Positions 12,404 to 23,404 of a stretch of DNA of 64,000 nt are shown here, piece by piece (positions within the stretch are counted from its first letter, which is position 1; every line of letters starts with the position of its first letter). Below the pieces are notes generated by a model. The model worked only from the letters and a program-made list of their open reading frames with translations. It was not told the DNA's origin and made no database searches. Location: positions 60,938 to 124,937 of the forward strand of contig JAHFTQ010000007.1 in the NCBI GenBank assembly GCA_023265455.1, written 5' to 3'. Source of the stretch: Parachlamydiales bacterium. GTDB lineage: Bacteria; Chlamydiota; Chlamydiia; Chlamydiales; Rhabdochlamydiaceae. The translations under genes and the position numbers were made by a program.

Positions 12404-13519
12404 ATGCCATTGATTGAAAAAAATACTTTTTCTAGCCTACCAGCGTCCTCGAGCTTGTATTCGGCACCTGCAATATGGCTGAAGAAACAAGTGGAGCAGC
12501 TCCGCGCCCCTTTGCAGGCATCGTGGTCTAGCTCTGCAGGTTTCATTGAAATTGCCCACCGTATCTGCTCGATAGCTCTTCTCACGATTGTTCCCTTGCT
12601 CCTGATAGGCTATGGTGTTTTTTTGCTTTTATCCTCAAAGACTCAGATTCCTGGATCAACCCCTTCTTTAACTATTCTCAAAACTACTGAAGCCCCTACA
12701 GAGGGTATTATGGCTGATGCAATCGAGATTCATCGAGGAGTCGAAGATCTACTAAATCATTTAGAAAAAGGTCCAGCCCAGCTACAGAAGTTGAAAGAGC
12801 AAATTGACAACTTTTATAAAAAACATGATGCGGGACTTAGGGAGCAACAGCTCCGAGCTTTTGAATTGACCGATCACAATAGAGATCTCTTGAATGAATT
12901 AGAGAAAAAATACGACGCTCTTTTCATTGTGATTGTTCCTGGAAGAGGAGACTGCTTGTTTGATTCACTGTTCCGTGGATTAAAAAACTATCTCAATGAT
13001 CATGAATGGCCTTTGAAGGGTATCACACCCCCTGAAGATCATATGCATTTGCGTTTTCAGCTGGCGGAATATATGGAGCAAACCATTAAAAATGACGAAC
13101 AGCTTCGTACATATACCAATGAGGCCATTGAGGCTCACGTGTTTGTAAAAAGAAATGCGATCTACTCCGAGAAAGAAAGTCTGCTGCTTTTAAAAGGTGA
13201 AGCTAATGTTTCTCAACAGTACCAGGAGCTGGAAGAAAAAGAGAGAAGCCTGAATGAACTACAACACGAAGCCTCTATGGGTAACTATAGCCCTTATTTC
13301 GATCTTCTAAAACAGCCAAGTTTTTTTGGTTCTGTGAATGCAATTTATGCGTTTAGCAAGCTTTTTCCTGATATTCACATTGAAGTTGCAAGGGCAATCC
13401 AAGATCGCTACGCGACTGGCTATGATCCGTCTTTTAATGCCAAAACTTCCTTTCCTCTCACGTTGTGTCTAAAAGATGGAAATCACTTCGATTACGATCC
13501 AAGAATTCCTACAAAGTAG
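12404..13519 (+). CDS. OTU-like cysteine protease, membrane-anchored (putative deubiquitinase effector)
   Basis: Catalytic-type motif VPGRGDCLFDSLFRGL and C-terminal LKDGNHFDYDP resemble the OTU D-G-x-C...H arrangement; N-terminal TM ICSIALLTIVPLLLIGYGVFLLL. Confidence 0.65.
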   Translation: MPLIEKNTFSSLPASSSLYSAPAIWLKKQVEQLRAPLQASWSSSAGFIEIAHRICSIALLTIVPLLLIGYGVFLLLSSKTQIPGSTPSLTILKTTEAPTEGIMADAIEIHRGVEDLLNHLEKGPAQLQKLKEQIDNFYKKHDAGLREQQLRAFELTDHNRDLLNELEKKYDALFIVIVPGRGDCLFDSLFRGLKNYLNDHEWPLKGITPPEDHMHLRFQLAEYMEQTIKNDEQLRTYTNEAIEAHVFVKRNAIYSEKESLLLLKGEANVSQQYQELEEKERSLNELQHEASMGNYSPYFDLLKQPSFFGSVNAIYAFSKLFPDIHIEVARAIQDRYATGYDPSFNAKTSFPLTLCLKDGNHFDYDPRIPTK

Positions 13520-14861
13520 CAACTGAACTTGGTTTAAATGCCACCGCGGCATCGTAGATTTGAGTAAAGCTTAAGCGTTTCTGCGTATGCCATTGATCCC
13601 TGTGGATACCATCTACGAAAGCATTTAATTCTGTTTTTTCGGAAGAACTAGAAAACTGCATCTTTAGCTCCGCTTCAATACCAACGGTCAATGTTGTTAA
13701 ATCTGGGGCAATTTTGATCAAGACTGAGGGGTCAGAGCTAGTCAGCTTTCCATCTTGGAGATCGTAGGCGGCTTGAAAAAAAAGACCGTATTGGATGCGC
13801 TTAAATTGTTCTGGGAGCAGTTCGCGTTCTTTCGCTTTTAGGCGGTGGAGATTGGCGCAAAGAAGCGCGGTTGCAAAACGATAATGCTCTATTTCTCGCT
13901 TATCTCGATCAATATAGACCGCTTCAGCAGGCCCCTTATATCCGAAGAGGGCTCTCAGTTCAGACTCTTCTTCGTTGAGGATTGTGAAGTTTTTTGCATA
14001 GAGGGGAGTGTAAACCTGAGTGTCTAAATAGCCGTTCAGGAGGTCTCGGACTCGAGGGAATATCTCACTATAACATTCATCAGCGATGGAAATGCTAAAC
14101 CTTGCTAACTGGTTCCGGAGTTTATAGAGAGTATCCAAAGCAGTCTGAAGGTCGAGCGTTTTTATTTCCCCAGTAGAGTCTTGATGCCATATTTCAGTGC
14201 CTTTAAACAACTTGGCTAATTCGATGAGATGAGGAGGTGCTATTTTAACGCTCATTGCACCTGCAATGAGTCCAAAAAAGAGAGTGCCATAACCGATGGA
14301 TTTGAGAAGAGGCCTGATAGCGGAGCCTGATAAGGGGAGTAAAGCAAGAGCTGCCAAATGAGGAGCAACAAATAGAAAAGACTCTGTTATTTGCCCTAAT
14401 TCATAGACTCTTTTTTCTGAGGGTAAGTTGCAATAATCTAAAACCATGTGGAGCATCTTGAAAATAGCAGGAGCCCAGACGAAGACATGCCCCAGGGTGC
14501 AAAGGCCCAGTTTAAGCCGCGGAGCAGGAGTGTCTTGGAGTACGTTTTTAGCAACGAGCACGGTCGTTAAAGTGGCAGAAATTTTAGGGAGTGTCAAATA
14601 ACCATAGACGGCAACTAGAACTTTGTTAATCAAATCATACAGGTGACCTTGCAGCCAGGTGAAACGAGGGGAGGTGATTTGTTGATAGCTTGGGCCGAAA
14701 ACAAAAGAAAGGCTCCGATCTAGCAGAGGATCGACCCCTTTTGATAAGCAAAGGTGCCTTCCCAACATAATCTCTTTGGCGCCATTAGGAAGTACGAAGG
14801 ATAAACATGCAACAGCGGGCGCTCCAAAATACCGGAAGGCGGGTCCTATGTACTGTGTCAT
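13509..14861 (-). CDS. Hypothetical multi-pass membrane protein
   Basis: Long ORF with several hydrophobic segments; no recognised family. Confidence 0.6.
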   Translation of the reverse strand: MTQYIGPAFRYFGAPAVACLSFVLPNGAKEIMLGRHLCLSKGVDPLLDRSLSFVFGPSYQQITSPRFTWLQGHLYDLINKVLVAVYGYLTLPKISATLTTVLVAKNVLQDTPAPRLKLGLCTLGHVFVWAPAIFKMLHMVLDYCNLPSEKRVYELGQITESFLFVAPHLAALALLPLSGSAIRPLLKSIGYGTLFFGLIAGAMSVKIAPPHLIELAKLFKGTEIWHQDSTGEIKTLDLQTALDTLYKLRNQLARFSISIADECYSEIFPRVRDLLNGYLDTQVYTPLYAKNFTILNEEESELRALFGYKGPAEAVYIDRDKREIEHYRFATALLCANLHRLKAKERELLPEQFKRIQYGLFFQAAYDLQDGKLTSSDPSVLIKIAPDLTTLTVGIEAELKMQFSSSSEKTELNAFVDGIHRDQWHTQKRLSFTQIYDAAVAFKPSSVATL

Positions 14862-16189
14862 GCGAGGGGCTCCTGATCTTGAGGGATGCCAATGCCGTGG
14901 TAGTGGAACCCACGGTTTTGCATCTCAGTTTTTTTGTATTGGTTTCGTCCGTCGAAGAACGCTTTGCCTTCCATTTTTTGAAGGAGGGCGTCGCAATCGA
15001 CAAATCTAAATTGTTTCCACTCGGTGATGAGCGCGATGCCATCGGCTCCTTCAGCAGCATGGTACTCATCGTGGCACCAGGTGATAGCAGGGTGGGAGAG
15101 AAGCAGTTGGGCTTTGGGCATAGCAATGGGGTCAAAGAGGCGGAGGTAAGCACCTTGAGAGAGAAGTTCTTCAATGAGCTTGAACGCGGGGGCTTCACGG
15201 ATATCATCGGTATCGGGCTTGAATGCAAGACCCCAGATGGCGAGAGTTTTTTTGGTAATGCCGCCTCGCGAGGCAAAGTAGCGGAGCATTTTTTTGGCAA
15301 GCAGCTGCTTTTGCTTTTCATTGACGGTTTCAACAGCGGTGAGCAGAGGAGTGTCGTAATCGACGGCTCTTGCCATGGCTTGGAGAGCGCGGATGTCTTT
15401 AGGAAAGCAAGAGCCGCCATATCCGGCGCCCGCATAGAGGAAATGGTAACCGATGCGCTGATCTGAGCCAATGCCTACCCGGACTTTGTGGATATCAGCA
15501 CCGAGCTTTTCACAAAGGCCGGCAATTTCATTCATAAAAGAGATCCGGGCTGCCAACATGGAGTTGGCGACGTATTTGGTCATTTCAGCCGAGGCGGTAT
15601 CCATGATTAAGAGTCGATCGTGATTGAGGTTAAAGGCAGCGTAGATCTCTTTCATGATTTGGGTAGCTTCAGGAGATTCAACACCGAGAATAATCCGGTC
15701 GGGTTTCATGCAGTCGGAGACAGCAGCCCCTTCTTTTAAAAACTCAGGATTTGCAACGACATCGAAGGGCGCTTGGCTGTGCTGTTCAAGTGTGAGGCGG
15801 ATCTTTTGAGCAGTCCCAACGGGAACAGTCGACTTAGTGACAATGACTTTATAGTCATTCATCGCAGCAGCAATCGAGCGTGTGGCCTGGAGAACATAGG
15901 AAAGATCACAGGAGCCATCTTCTTGGGAAGGGGTAGGAACGGCAATGAAGCAGACCTTAGAGTTTTGGACTGCGGCCCCGTAATCGGTTGTAAACGTTAA
16001 TCTACCGGAAGCGGCATTGCGCTTCACGAGCTCTTCAAGACCTGGTTCAAAAAACGGGACGACCCCTTGCTGCAGAGCCGCGATTTTCTCAGCGTCGATA
16101 TCGAGACAGATGACATGGTGGCCCATTTCGGCAAAACAAGCTCCAGTGACGAGTCCAACATAGCCGGTTCCAATGACTAATAAACGCAT
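14858..16189 (-). CDS. ugd: UDP-glucose 6-dehydrogenase
   Basis: [69 protein letters not shown]. Confidence 0.95.
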   Translation of the reverse strand: MRLLVIGTGYVGLVTGACFAEMGHHVICLDIDAEKIAALQQGVVPFFEPGLEELVKRNAASGRLTFTTDYGAAVQNSKVCFIAVPTPSQEDGSCDLSYVLQATRSIAAAMNDYKVIVTKSTVPVGTAQKIRLTLEQHSQAPFDVVANPEFLKEGAAVSDCMKPDRIILGVESPEATQIMKEIYAAFNLNHDRLLIMDTASAEMTKYVANSMLAARISFMNEIAGLCEKLGADIHKVRVGIGSDQRIGYHFLYAGAGYGGSCFPKDIRALQAMARAVDYDTPLLTAVETVNEKQKQLLAKKMLRYFASRGGITKKTLAIWGLAFKPDTDDIREAPAFKLIEELLSQGAYLRLFDPIAMPKAQLLLSHPAITWCHDEYHAAEGADGIALITEWKQFRFVDCDALLQKMEGKAFFDGRNQYKKTEMQNRGFHYHGIGIPQDQEPLA

Positions 16190-16851
16190 GAGAGTTCTCC
16201 ATCCATGAGGGTGTAATGTTGCTCGCAGAGCGAGGCTAGTTCAGGATCGTGAGTCACCACAATGAGGGCCTTGCCGTGATCTTTGGCAGCGCTCAGGAGG
16301 AGCTTGTAGATGAGGGTCGAGTGAGTGTGATCGAGATTACCAGAGGGTTCATCAGCTAAAATAAGATCAGGGTTATTTTGGAAAGCACGAGCAATCGCAG
16401 CTCTTTGTTTTTCTCCACCGGAAAGAAATTTTGCTTGAAACTCTGCTCGATGGGAAAGTCCTACTTCACTAAGCATCTTTAGCGCTTGAGTGTGGGCAAG
16501 AGATCCGGGACGGGTATCTTGGCCTGCAATCTTCGCAGGCATCAGAATATTGTCGAGGACCGTGTAGTCTTCGAGGAGGTTATAGGTCTGAAAGACGAAT
16601 CCGATTTTTTGATTCCGCAGAAGGCTCCACGAAGAGGGAACTGCAGGAATCCCTGAAATTTCAAGAGTGCCCGCTGTCGGCAGCTCGAGGGTTCCTAAAA
16701 TATGAAGGAGAGTGGTTTTTCCCTCGCCCGATTTTCCGGTGATAGCCACCGTCTGACCTTGCTTGATGTCCAAGGAGATGTCTTTTAAGACCGTGACCAG
16801 TGTCGGAGTTTTAAAAGTCTTCGAGAGGTGGCGAGCGGTTAGAACCGTCAT
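16177..16851 (-). CDS. lolD: ABC transporter ATP-binding protein, LolD type
   Basis: [50 protein letters not shown]; overlaps LolE-like permease. Confidence 0.88.
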   Translation of the reverse strand: MTVLTARHLSKTFKTPTLVTVLKDISLDIKQGQTVAITGKSGEGKTTLLHILGTLELPTAGTLEISGIPAVPSSWSLLRNQKIGFVFQTYNLLEDYTVLDNILMPAKIAGQDTRPGSLAHTQALKMLSEVGLSHRAEFQAKFLSGGEKQRAAIARAFQNNPDLILADEPSGNLDHTHSTLIYKLLLSAAKDHGKALIVVTHDPELASLCEQHYTLMDGELSCVY

Positions 16852-18374
16852 GACGACCTCAGGGTTGCCGAGGGGCTGATACGGCACGCTTTCCAAGCAG
16901 GGATGAGTCCTGCGACAAGTGACAGTAGGGGAGTGGCAATGAGGACAAATCCCAAAGCTTGCAAGCTGAGGTTATGGGGAAGAGATGAGCCGTAGAAGAC
17001 GGCATTGAACATCTCTTGTCCCTGGAGAAAGCTTAAAAAATGGACGAGGGCATCTAGATTTTTAAGTGTCAAAATAGCCGCTCCAATCCCAATCAGACTG
17101 CTCAGAAGGCCGACACAGGCGCCTAGGCCTCCAAAAATAAGAGCAAGGCTTTTGCGGGTGGCTCCTAAAGCTTGGAGAATGGCGATCTCTTGTTTTTTAT
17201 CGTTGACAAGGATAATCAGCAGCGAAATGATGTTAGAGCAGGCGACTAGAAGAATGATCACTCCAATCAAAGTGAAAAGATACCGATCGCTTTGAAATTG
17301 CTGGAGCAGATCTTTAGAGAAATCGTAGTCACGGTAGGTTGTCACTTTCCAATACGAGCCGATCCCTGCTGCGGAGAGCCTCTTTTCAAGCTCAAGAGCT
17401 AGCTGAGGAGCCTTTTGAATTTCATCGATCCAGACGGCAAATCCCATGGAAGCGGTTTTGTCGAAGTGCTCAATTTGGCTTGAGGTATTGATCAAGTGAA
17501 CGATATTGGCAGGAGCTAAAATGCATTTATTGCCGATGGTTAACACTCCGGGGTCGTAAAATCCCGAGACAAAAATGGGAAGACGCTGCTCTTGCAATCC
17601 TCCTGAAGTGGCAGCAGGGTAGGAGAGCCAACCCTTATCGCCGATTCTAACTCCTGTATCGCGAAAGTGTTTGGATAAAAGGACTCCGCGCTCTTGCGTA
17701 GGAAGCACAGGAAGAACCAGCTTATGCTGGGTGTACTCTAAAAAATGAAGATGGGTGACATCTTGCGCTGTCGGGGGAAGCGTCAGTTGTTTAAGAAAAG
17801 GATTTTGATCGGGGAAAGAGGCGAGATAGGAGGCTTGTGTGAGAAAAGAGTGGCTCTCGCCGCCTCCTGCAGAAGGTCTCGTCAGCTGAAGGCGGAGCAT
17901 CGCTCCACTCATTTCAAAGTCTTGAAAGGCTAAGCTCCGATGTCTGTTTTTAAGATCTGAAAGGATTTGAAAGGCGATCTTCACAGGATCTCGAAGAGAG
18001 CCGTCAGAATTTTTTTCTGGGGTAGGGCAGTAGGTGGGAAGCGCTTCATCGGTTTCAGGATCATAGGGGTCAGAGGGGCCTGCGATCTTGTCTGCTAAGC
18101 TGCGAGGCGTGTAGTGCGAGTGGCTGCTTGCCATATCCGCTTGATAGTAATACGATGAAAAATACTTAGGCGTGGGGGTTAGCCTGAGGGGTGCATGAAG
18201 GGAAGTCAGCTTCCCAAGCCAAGTCTTTTCGATGCCTTCGGTGACTGAAAGAAATAACACAACGAGCCAGACCACCAGCGCAATGACACCCACCGACATG
18301 AGAGCGATGAGCGTCATCGACAGCTGTCTTTTCCGGGGTATTAAATACTTCCGGAGAATCGAGAGCTCGTACAT
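16848..18374 (-). CDS. lolE: Lipoprotein-releasing ABC permease, LolC/LolE type
   Basis: N-terminal TM, large periplasmic domain, C-terminal FtsX-like segment (LVNDKKQEIAILQALGATRKSLALIFGGLGACVGLLSSLIG). Confidence 0.85.
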   Translation of the reverse strand: MYELSILRKYLIPRKRQLSMTLIALMSVGVIALVVWLVVLFLSVTEGIEKTWLGKLTSLHAPLRLTPTPKYFSSYYYQADMASSHSHYTPRSLADKIAGPSDPYDPETDEALPTYCPTPEKNSDGSLRDPVKIAFQILSDLKNRHRSLAFQDFEMSGAMLRLQLTRPSAGGGESHSFLTQASYLASFPDQNPFLKQLTLPPTAQDVTHLHFLEYTQHKLVLPVLPTQERGVLLSKHFRDTGVRIGDKGWLSYPAATSGGLQEQRLPIFVSGFYDPGVLTIGNKCILAPANIVHLINTSSQIEHFDKTASMGFAVWIDEIQKAPQLALELEKRLSAAGIGSYWKVTTYRDYDFSKDLLQQFQSDRYLFTLIGVIILLVACSNIISLLIILVNDKKQEIAILQALGATRKSLALIFGGLGACVGLLSSLIGIGAAILTLKNLDALVHFLSFLQGQEMFNAVFYGSSLPHNLSLQALGFVLIATPLLSLVAGLIPAWKACRISPSATLRSS

Positions 18375-18376
18375 GA

Positions 18377-18535
18377 TTACTTAGCTTCTTTGAAGATCAC
18401 ATGCCGTTTGAGCCGTTTGTCGAACTTCTTGAGCTCGAGCCGCTCTGTTTTGGTTTTTTTGTTCTTTTCTGTCCAATAGACTTCAGGGCTCTCTGCGCTC
18501 TTCATCTTGATGGTTTCTCGTCCAGACTTTGCCAT
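18377..18535 (-). CDS. rpmG: 50S ribosomal protein L33 (52 aa; below the ORF-track cutoff)
   Basis: Reverse translation MAKSGRETIKMKSAESPEVYWTEKNKKTKTERLELKKFDKRLKRHVIFKEAK*. Confidence 0.93.
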   Translation of the reverse strand: MAKSGRETIKMKSAESPEVYWTEKNKKTKTERLELKKFDKRLKRHVIFKEAK

Positions 18536-18663
18536 ATTCTTACCTCATTGGTAGTGGACAGTTTAAAGGATTTTTCTCAATTTACACAAGGCTTATCAAT
18601 GACAAATATTTTTTTTAGACATAGCCTAATATTTTCTCAATATGGTAAAATCCCTCTAAAATT

Positions 18664-20439
18664 ATGACATCAAATGCGACATTCAGCTCTTATTCTCAGT
18701 GGGCCCTGTGCAAGGTGATGACCTCCGATTGGCTCTATCCCTCAAATAAAAAATTGACGCCGATTGAGGATAAAGGGTCTATTTTAGAGTCTGTTTCAGA
18801 TCGAAACATGCTTTTTAATGCCGAAGATAAGAATTCCATCGTTCATACACTTGGCAAGCCCGTTCGCGCTCTTCTCAGATCAATCACTCTGATCTTTGCC
18901 TCGATCATTGTTGCCCCCATTGGAGTGGTAGCTCATTTACGTCCTCTTTATCGGGCATGGCAAGCCTATTGGAACTCTCCGAAGGCACCGGATTGGGATC
19001 AGCGTTTTCACAACCTAATACAAGCCAGAAGTCTCAACATTGAGAGGTACGGGACTCCTAAGGCTCCTGAGACTCGTTTTGACCCCTTTAACCAGCCGTT
19101 CTCTAAGCGTGCGGTAGCTAAAGCTAAAGCTGCAGAGGCCATGCGAAAGTCTAATGCTGCGCAGAAGCTGAGACGGGCTCATCAGCAAGCCAATACAGTT
19201 GCAGTAACTCCTGTTAAGGTTGAATTAACTTTTTTGGAAAAAGATGCTTTGATAGAAGCTGAAACTCTAAAAGTTAAACGTCAAATTGAAAGCGAAAAAC
19301 GAAGAGATCCAACCACGCAAAGCTGGCAAGCTTTAACAGATTGTGCCGCAGCAGTGGCAGCTGACGCTGGCTGTGCTTGTACGGCTGTGTTGATTCCTTA
19401 TGCTTTGTACCGTATTTCTAAGGTCCCAGCTGCAATGCGGTGGTCTGTCATCAATTGTGAGGAATGGAGGAATTCTAGAGTCGCGTTAGGTGCAAGTATT
19501 GCCTTTTTTGCTATAGGTTGCTTTCCTGAGATGTTTCTTGCTTGGTCTGTCTTGAATAACGACCGCGCCTCTCTTTATAAAACAATAGAATTGCGACATC
19601 AATTTGGCCTGGTCAATCAGAAGGGGGGCTTACTAGAGTTTGACACCAGCAAAGATGATGAAGATGTTGTAAATGGCCGCCCTGTCGGACATTTTAATGA
19701 AATCCGAGCTGCACAGGCCTATGACTTAATGATCTTGATCAGGAATACACAGAACTTGTTAGACCATCCTATCCCTAAGCATTATCCTCCTTGTGAAAAA
19801 ACAGTTCTAGAACATTTGGAAAAAGTCAAAAACCAAAAAGGTATCACGCATGAGCAATACAAAGCTCTCGTTGATCAGTTCAAAACACTCTTTCGTAATT
19901 TTCAAAAAATAAACTCTCTTTTTTATGATTGTATCGATCTTAAGTATGACAATGGGGATGGTTCAGGGCGGAAATTCCAGAGACAATTTCCTTTTACAGA
20001 AGAGTTTTGTGCTCAATTTTTTATAGCTCCTTTAAAAGAACAGGCTCAATCAGATATCACTCAAGCCGTGAAAGATGCAAAAGCTGCATTTTCTGGGATG
20101 GAAAATGACATTTTAAAAGAGTCGGCTTTGTCTCTTTATGAGGCAATCAGGGATGCTGTTAGGACGGGTGTTAATCAAGGCGAAATGTATAAGATTTTGG
20201 GCTTGGATGGTTGGCCTGAGACCTTACAAGAATTTAACGCCCAATATAAAAAATGTGCATTGGTACTCCACCCCGATAAATATAACACAGCAGATCCAAG
20301 CTTAATGAAAGAAGCAGAAGCTCTTTTTAAATGTTGTAGTGCTGTACATAGCTACGGAATTCAAGAGAAATACAAAACCCAAATAGGGAAACCTCAAGAG
20401 CCTAGACTCCCCACAGGACCGCTCCCCATCACTAATTGA
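18664..20439 (+). CDS. Membrane protein with C-terminal J-domain (paralog 1)
   Basis: C-terminus YKILGLDGWPETLQEFNAQYKKCALVLHPDKYNTADPSLMKEAEALFKCCSAVHSYG with the HPD motif; hydrophobic segments internally. Confidence 0.75.
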   Translation: MTSNATFSSYSQWALCKVMTSDWLYPSNKKLTPIEDKGSILESVSDRNMLFNAEDKNSIVHTLGKPVRALLRSITLIFASIIVAPIGVVAHLRPLYRAWQAYWNSPKAPDWDQRFHNLIQARSLNIERYGTPKAPETRFDPFNQPFSKRAVAKAKAAEAMRKSNAAQKLRRAHQQANTVAVTPVKVELTFLEKDALIEAETLKVKRQIESEKRRDPTTQSWQALTDCAAAVAADAGCACTAVLIPYALYRISKVPAAMRWSVINCEEWRNSRVALGASIAFFAIGCFPEMFLAWSVLNNDRASLYKTIELRHQFGLVNQKGGLLEFDTSKDDEDVVNGRPVGHFNEIRAAQAYDLMILIRNTQNLLDHPIPKHYPPCEKTVLEHLEKVKNQKGITHEQYKALVDQFKTLFRNFQKINSLFYDCIDLKYDNGDGSGRKFQRQFPFTEEFCAQFFIAPLKEQAQSDITQAVKDAKAAFSGMENDILKESALSLYEAIRDAVRTGVNQGEMYKILGLDGWPETLQEFNAQYKKCALVLHPDKYNTADPSLMKEAEALFKCCSAVHSYGIQEKYKTQIGKPQEPRLPTGPLPITN

Positions 20440-20507
20440 GTCTTAAAGACTGTTGATTATTAGCAAGTTAAGACTTCCCCGTCACTAATAATTAAAAATT
20501 TTAAAAC

Positions 20508-20537
20508 TTGTTCATTATTTTGCTAGCTTGGTATAAT
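20508..20537 (+). promoter_or_regulatory. Sigma70-like promoter for the second J-domain gene
   Basis: TTGTTC (20508-20513), 18 nt, TATAAT (20532-20537), 12 nt before ATG 20549. Confidence 0.5.
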
Positions 20538-20548
20538 CTCTTCCGATT

Positions 20549-22297
20549 ATGGCATCAAATGTATCAACCAACTCCTGTTTGCACTCCTATTTGCATTGGG
20601 CCCTTCACAAGGTCGTGGCCTCGGATTGGCTCTATCCTTCAACTCAAAAGTTAACTCAAATTGAAGATAAGGGTTCTATTCTAGAGTCTATTGGAGACGG
20701 AAAGGCGCTCTTTAATGTGACGGTTGTGGACCCTAGGGTTCGCACCCGAGATGAAGTGACCCGCGCTCTTTTCAGGACAATGGCTTTGATCTTTAGCTCG
20801 GCTGTTATGGCTCCCTGCGGAGTCATTGCCCGTTTATATTCTCTTTGCCGTGCAGGGCTGACCTATGTGTGCTCTTCCCGGCCGTTGGATTTGGACCGGC
20901 GTTTGGAGCGGTTGAATAAAGAGGCTTCGTCTCTAGCCAACGCATGTAAAATGGCTGACCGGTCACAAACACAGCGTCGTCCCCAAAGACGCCACGAACT
21001 CTCAGACAGAATGGATGCTCTACAAGCTAAACTAAAGGTCAGAGTTGAAGCGCAACTTGTGAAAGTGAAGGCTGAGATTGAAAAACTTGAAAAGGAAAAG
21101 CAAGCCCATCCGAAAGTGCAAAGTTGGCGGGTTTTAAAAGAATGTGGCATTGCAATAGCCACGGATGCTCTCAGTGCTTTTGGTGCATGGTGGATCATTT
21201 ATAGCGTGTACCGGATTTCTCAGGTTCCTGCTAAGATTTTTTTATCTCTCAGTCCTAGGATGATAAAATCGTGGGATCCCACTGTGCCAACCCTTGCTTG
21301 GACAGCACTCGGTTTCAGTGGTATGTTTTCTTGCTTGGGCTTTTGGCCCACAGATCTGCTTGTTGCTTTAACACAAGATTATGAAAGGGTCTCTCTTTAT
21401 AAGGCAATAGAGTTAAGACACCAATTTGGCTTGGTTAATCAAAACAACGGGTTACTTAATTTTGATTCGAGCAAAGATGATGAAAAAATTGTAGACGATC
21501 GCCCAGTGGGACACTTTAGTGAAATTCTGGCTACACAAACCTATGACTTATTGATCGAGATCCGTAATACACAGCATTTGCTAGCTTCCCCTCCACCTCC
21601 CTCTAGTTCTAAAGATTCTTTTCTTCTACTCGAACAGGAAGACTGCTTTATTCCTGAACACTATCCTCCTCGGTGTGACAAAATATTAGAGTGTCTGTAC
21701 AAAGCCAAAACTCAAAATAGGATCACACAAGAGCAGTACAGCGCTCTATTTGACCAATTTCGAAAGCTCTTCCGTGATTTTGATAGGGCTCATAGTCTCT
21801 TTTATGAGTTCTTCAAGATTAAATTTCCTGATAATGTTCGTATTCCAAACCTCAAGAATGAGTTTCCTTTCGCACGAAAGTATTGTGCTCAATTTTTTAC
21901 ACCTCCTCCAAGATACGAGGCTCAATCTGAGGAAGTTCAGAGGGCTCAATCTGATCTGGAGAGTACAATTCTCCAAACACGATCTTTGCTGACTCAAGAG
22001 GAAAATTATATTGTAAAAGAGAAGGACTTACCTCTTTACAATGACATCAAATCCAGTATTAAGAGTGGCGTTAAGCAAGATAAAGAATATGAAATTCTGT
22101 GCCTAAGTGAATGGCCTAAAACTTTGAAAGAATTTAATGCTGCGTATAAAAAATGTGCTCGAATACTTCATCCAGATAAATATGGTCAAGCAGACCCCGA
22201 TCTACAACGAGAAGCAGAAGCTTTTTTCAAGTGTTGTGGCGCTGTACACTGCTATGGAATTCAAGAAAAATACAAAACACAAGTAGGAACATCATGA
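20549..22297 (+). CDS. Membrane protein with C-terminal J-domain (paralog 2)
   Basis: YEILCLSEWPKTLKEFNAAYKKCARILHPDKYGQADPDLQREAEAFFKCCGAVHCYGIQEKYKTQ; similar to paralog 1 along its length. Confidence 0.75.
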   Translation: MASNVSTNSCLHSYLHWALHKVVASDWLYPSTQKLTQIEDKGSILESIGDGKALFNVTVVDPRVRTRDEVTRALFRTMALIFSSAVMAPCGVIARLYSLCRAGLTYVCSSRPLDLDRRLERLNKEASSLANACKMADRSQTQRRPQRRHELSDRMDALQAKLKVRVEAQLVKVKAEIEKLEKEKQAHPKVQSWRVLKECGIAIATDALSAFGAWWIIYSVYRISQVPAKIFLSLSPRMIKSWDPTVPTLAWTALGFSGMFSCLGFWPTDLLVALTQDYERVSLYKAIELRHQFGLVNQNNGLLNFDSSKDDEKIVDDRPVGHFSEILATQTYDLLIEIRNTQHLLASPPPPSSSKDSFLLLEQEDCFIPEHYPPRCDKILECLYKAKTQNRITQEQYSALFDQFRKLFRDFDRAHSLFYEFFKIKFPDNVRIPNLKNEFPFARKYCAQFFTPPPRYEAQSEEVQRAQSDLESTILQTRSLLTQEENYIVKEKDLPLYNDIKSSIKSGVKQDKEYEILCLSEWPKTLKEFNAAYKKCARILHPDKYGQADPDLQREAEAFFKCCGAVHCYGIQEKYKTQVGTS

Positions 22298-23382
22298 GTA
22301 TAGAATCCCCACAGGATAGCTCCACATCACTAGTTGAGACGCAGAGGCAAGAGCCTCCTTCTTCCGCAGCCCCTTCTTATTTTTCGGCTGTCGCTAATTT
22401 TTTCTATAGCTTTTTTCAAAAGACGACTCCAACGCCTCCATTAGAAGCTTCGCGCGTCGCGGTTAAGATGTCAGCGCCTTTCCTTTTCAAAATAACGGGC
22501 CGGGATATTCCGACATCTCAACCTGTCTATATCCTTGGTGTCCACCCCTCTTTAACGACTCAAGAGTTGCCTGCTGAAGTGATTGGGCGTATGGCCTCCT
22601 GTGATGTTTTAGTTTGCACCACTCCAGAAGATCAAAGCAAGGTTAAGGAGCGGTTTGCTCAATTTATCCGGGAAATGCAAAAGCAATACCAAGAACCCGA
22701 CATTGCTAAGCTGAAAAGCAAAATGGAAGCTCTGGGTTTTACAGATCAGGATGATCTTATCAAAGAATTACCAGCAAGGATTCAAGAATTTAAAGTTTGG
22801 GGTCCTCACTGGGTGGGTAAACTATCTGTTCGCACTCGTGAAAAGCTTGAGCAAGTTCTTGGTGAATACGGGTTAAAACTGAGCGAGCTTCATCCTCTTT
22901 TAGTTAAAGCCGTTCTCATGCATCGGATAGCGCTTCCTAAGATGAAGACCTTTGAAAATGACATGATTCAACGTTTTAAAGATCAGCAAAAAGAAATCAA
23001 ATTTGTTGAGAGTCTACCAGAATTTTCATCGGATTTTGAGGAGATTGTCGCCGATTGGGAAGATGTATTCGATGTGCACAATACCTTGGCCCTGTTCGAA
23101 AAAATGAGCTCTTCTTCTGATGCTCTCCAAAATGGAGTTAAATCAACCTACGATAATTATGCTACCGGAAAGAAAAAGTTGGATTTAAAGCGATTTGAAG
23201 CCAGCAACAGAGGTTGTAGTTTTGGTAGCAACAAAGCCAAAGATTTATGGGATGACCGTGTTAAGAAAATGCTCTCTTTAAAACAGTCTGCAGCTATCGT
23301 GGTGTCTTATGAGATGTTAGAGGGCCCTTCAGGTTTGCTTTCACTTCTCGGGATCAGAAGCTATCAAATTGAGAAACTTTAG
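22294..23382 (+). CDS. TraB/GumN-family-like protein
   Basis: VYILGVHPSLTTQELPAEVIGRMASCDVLVCTT and C-terminal SAAIVVSYEMLEGPSGLLSLLGIRSYQIEKL resemble TraB/GumN ends; ATG overlaps the upstream stop (ATGA). Confidence 0.6.
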   Translation: MSIESPQDSSTSLVETQRQEPPSSAAPSYFSAVANFFYSFFQKTTPTPPLEASRVAVKMSAPFLFKITGRDIPTSQPVYILGVHPSLTTQELPAEVIGRMASCDVLVCTTPEDQSKVKERFAQFIREMQKQYQEPDIAKLKSKMEALGFTDQDDLIKELPARIQEFKVWGPHWVGKLSVRTREKLEQVLGEYGLKLSELHPLLVKAVLMHRIALPKMKTFENDMIQRFKDQQKEIKFVESLPEFSSDFEEIVADWEDVFDVHNTLALFEKMSSSSDALQNGVKSTYDNYATGKKKLDLKRFEASNRGCSFGSNKAKDLWDDRVKKMLSLKQSAAIVVSYEMLEGPSGLLSLLGIRSYQIEKL

Positions 23383-23404
23383 ATAGACCTTTAAAAGGTT
23401 TAAG

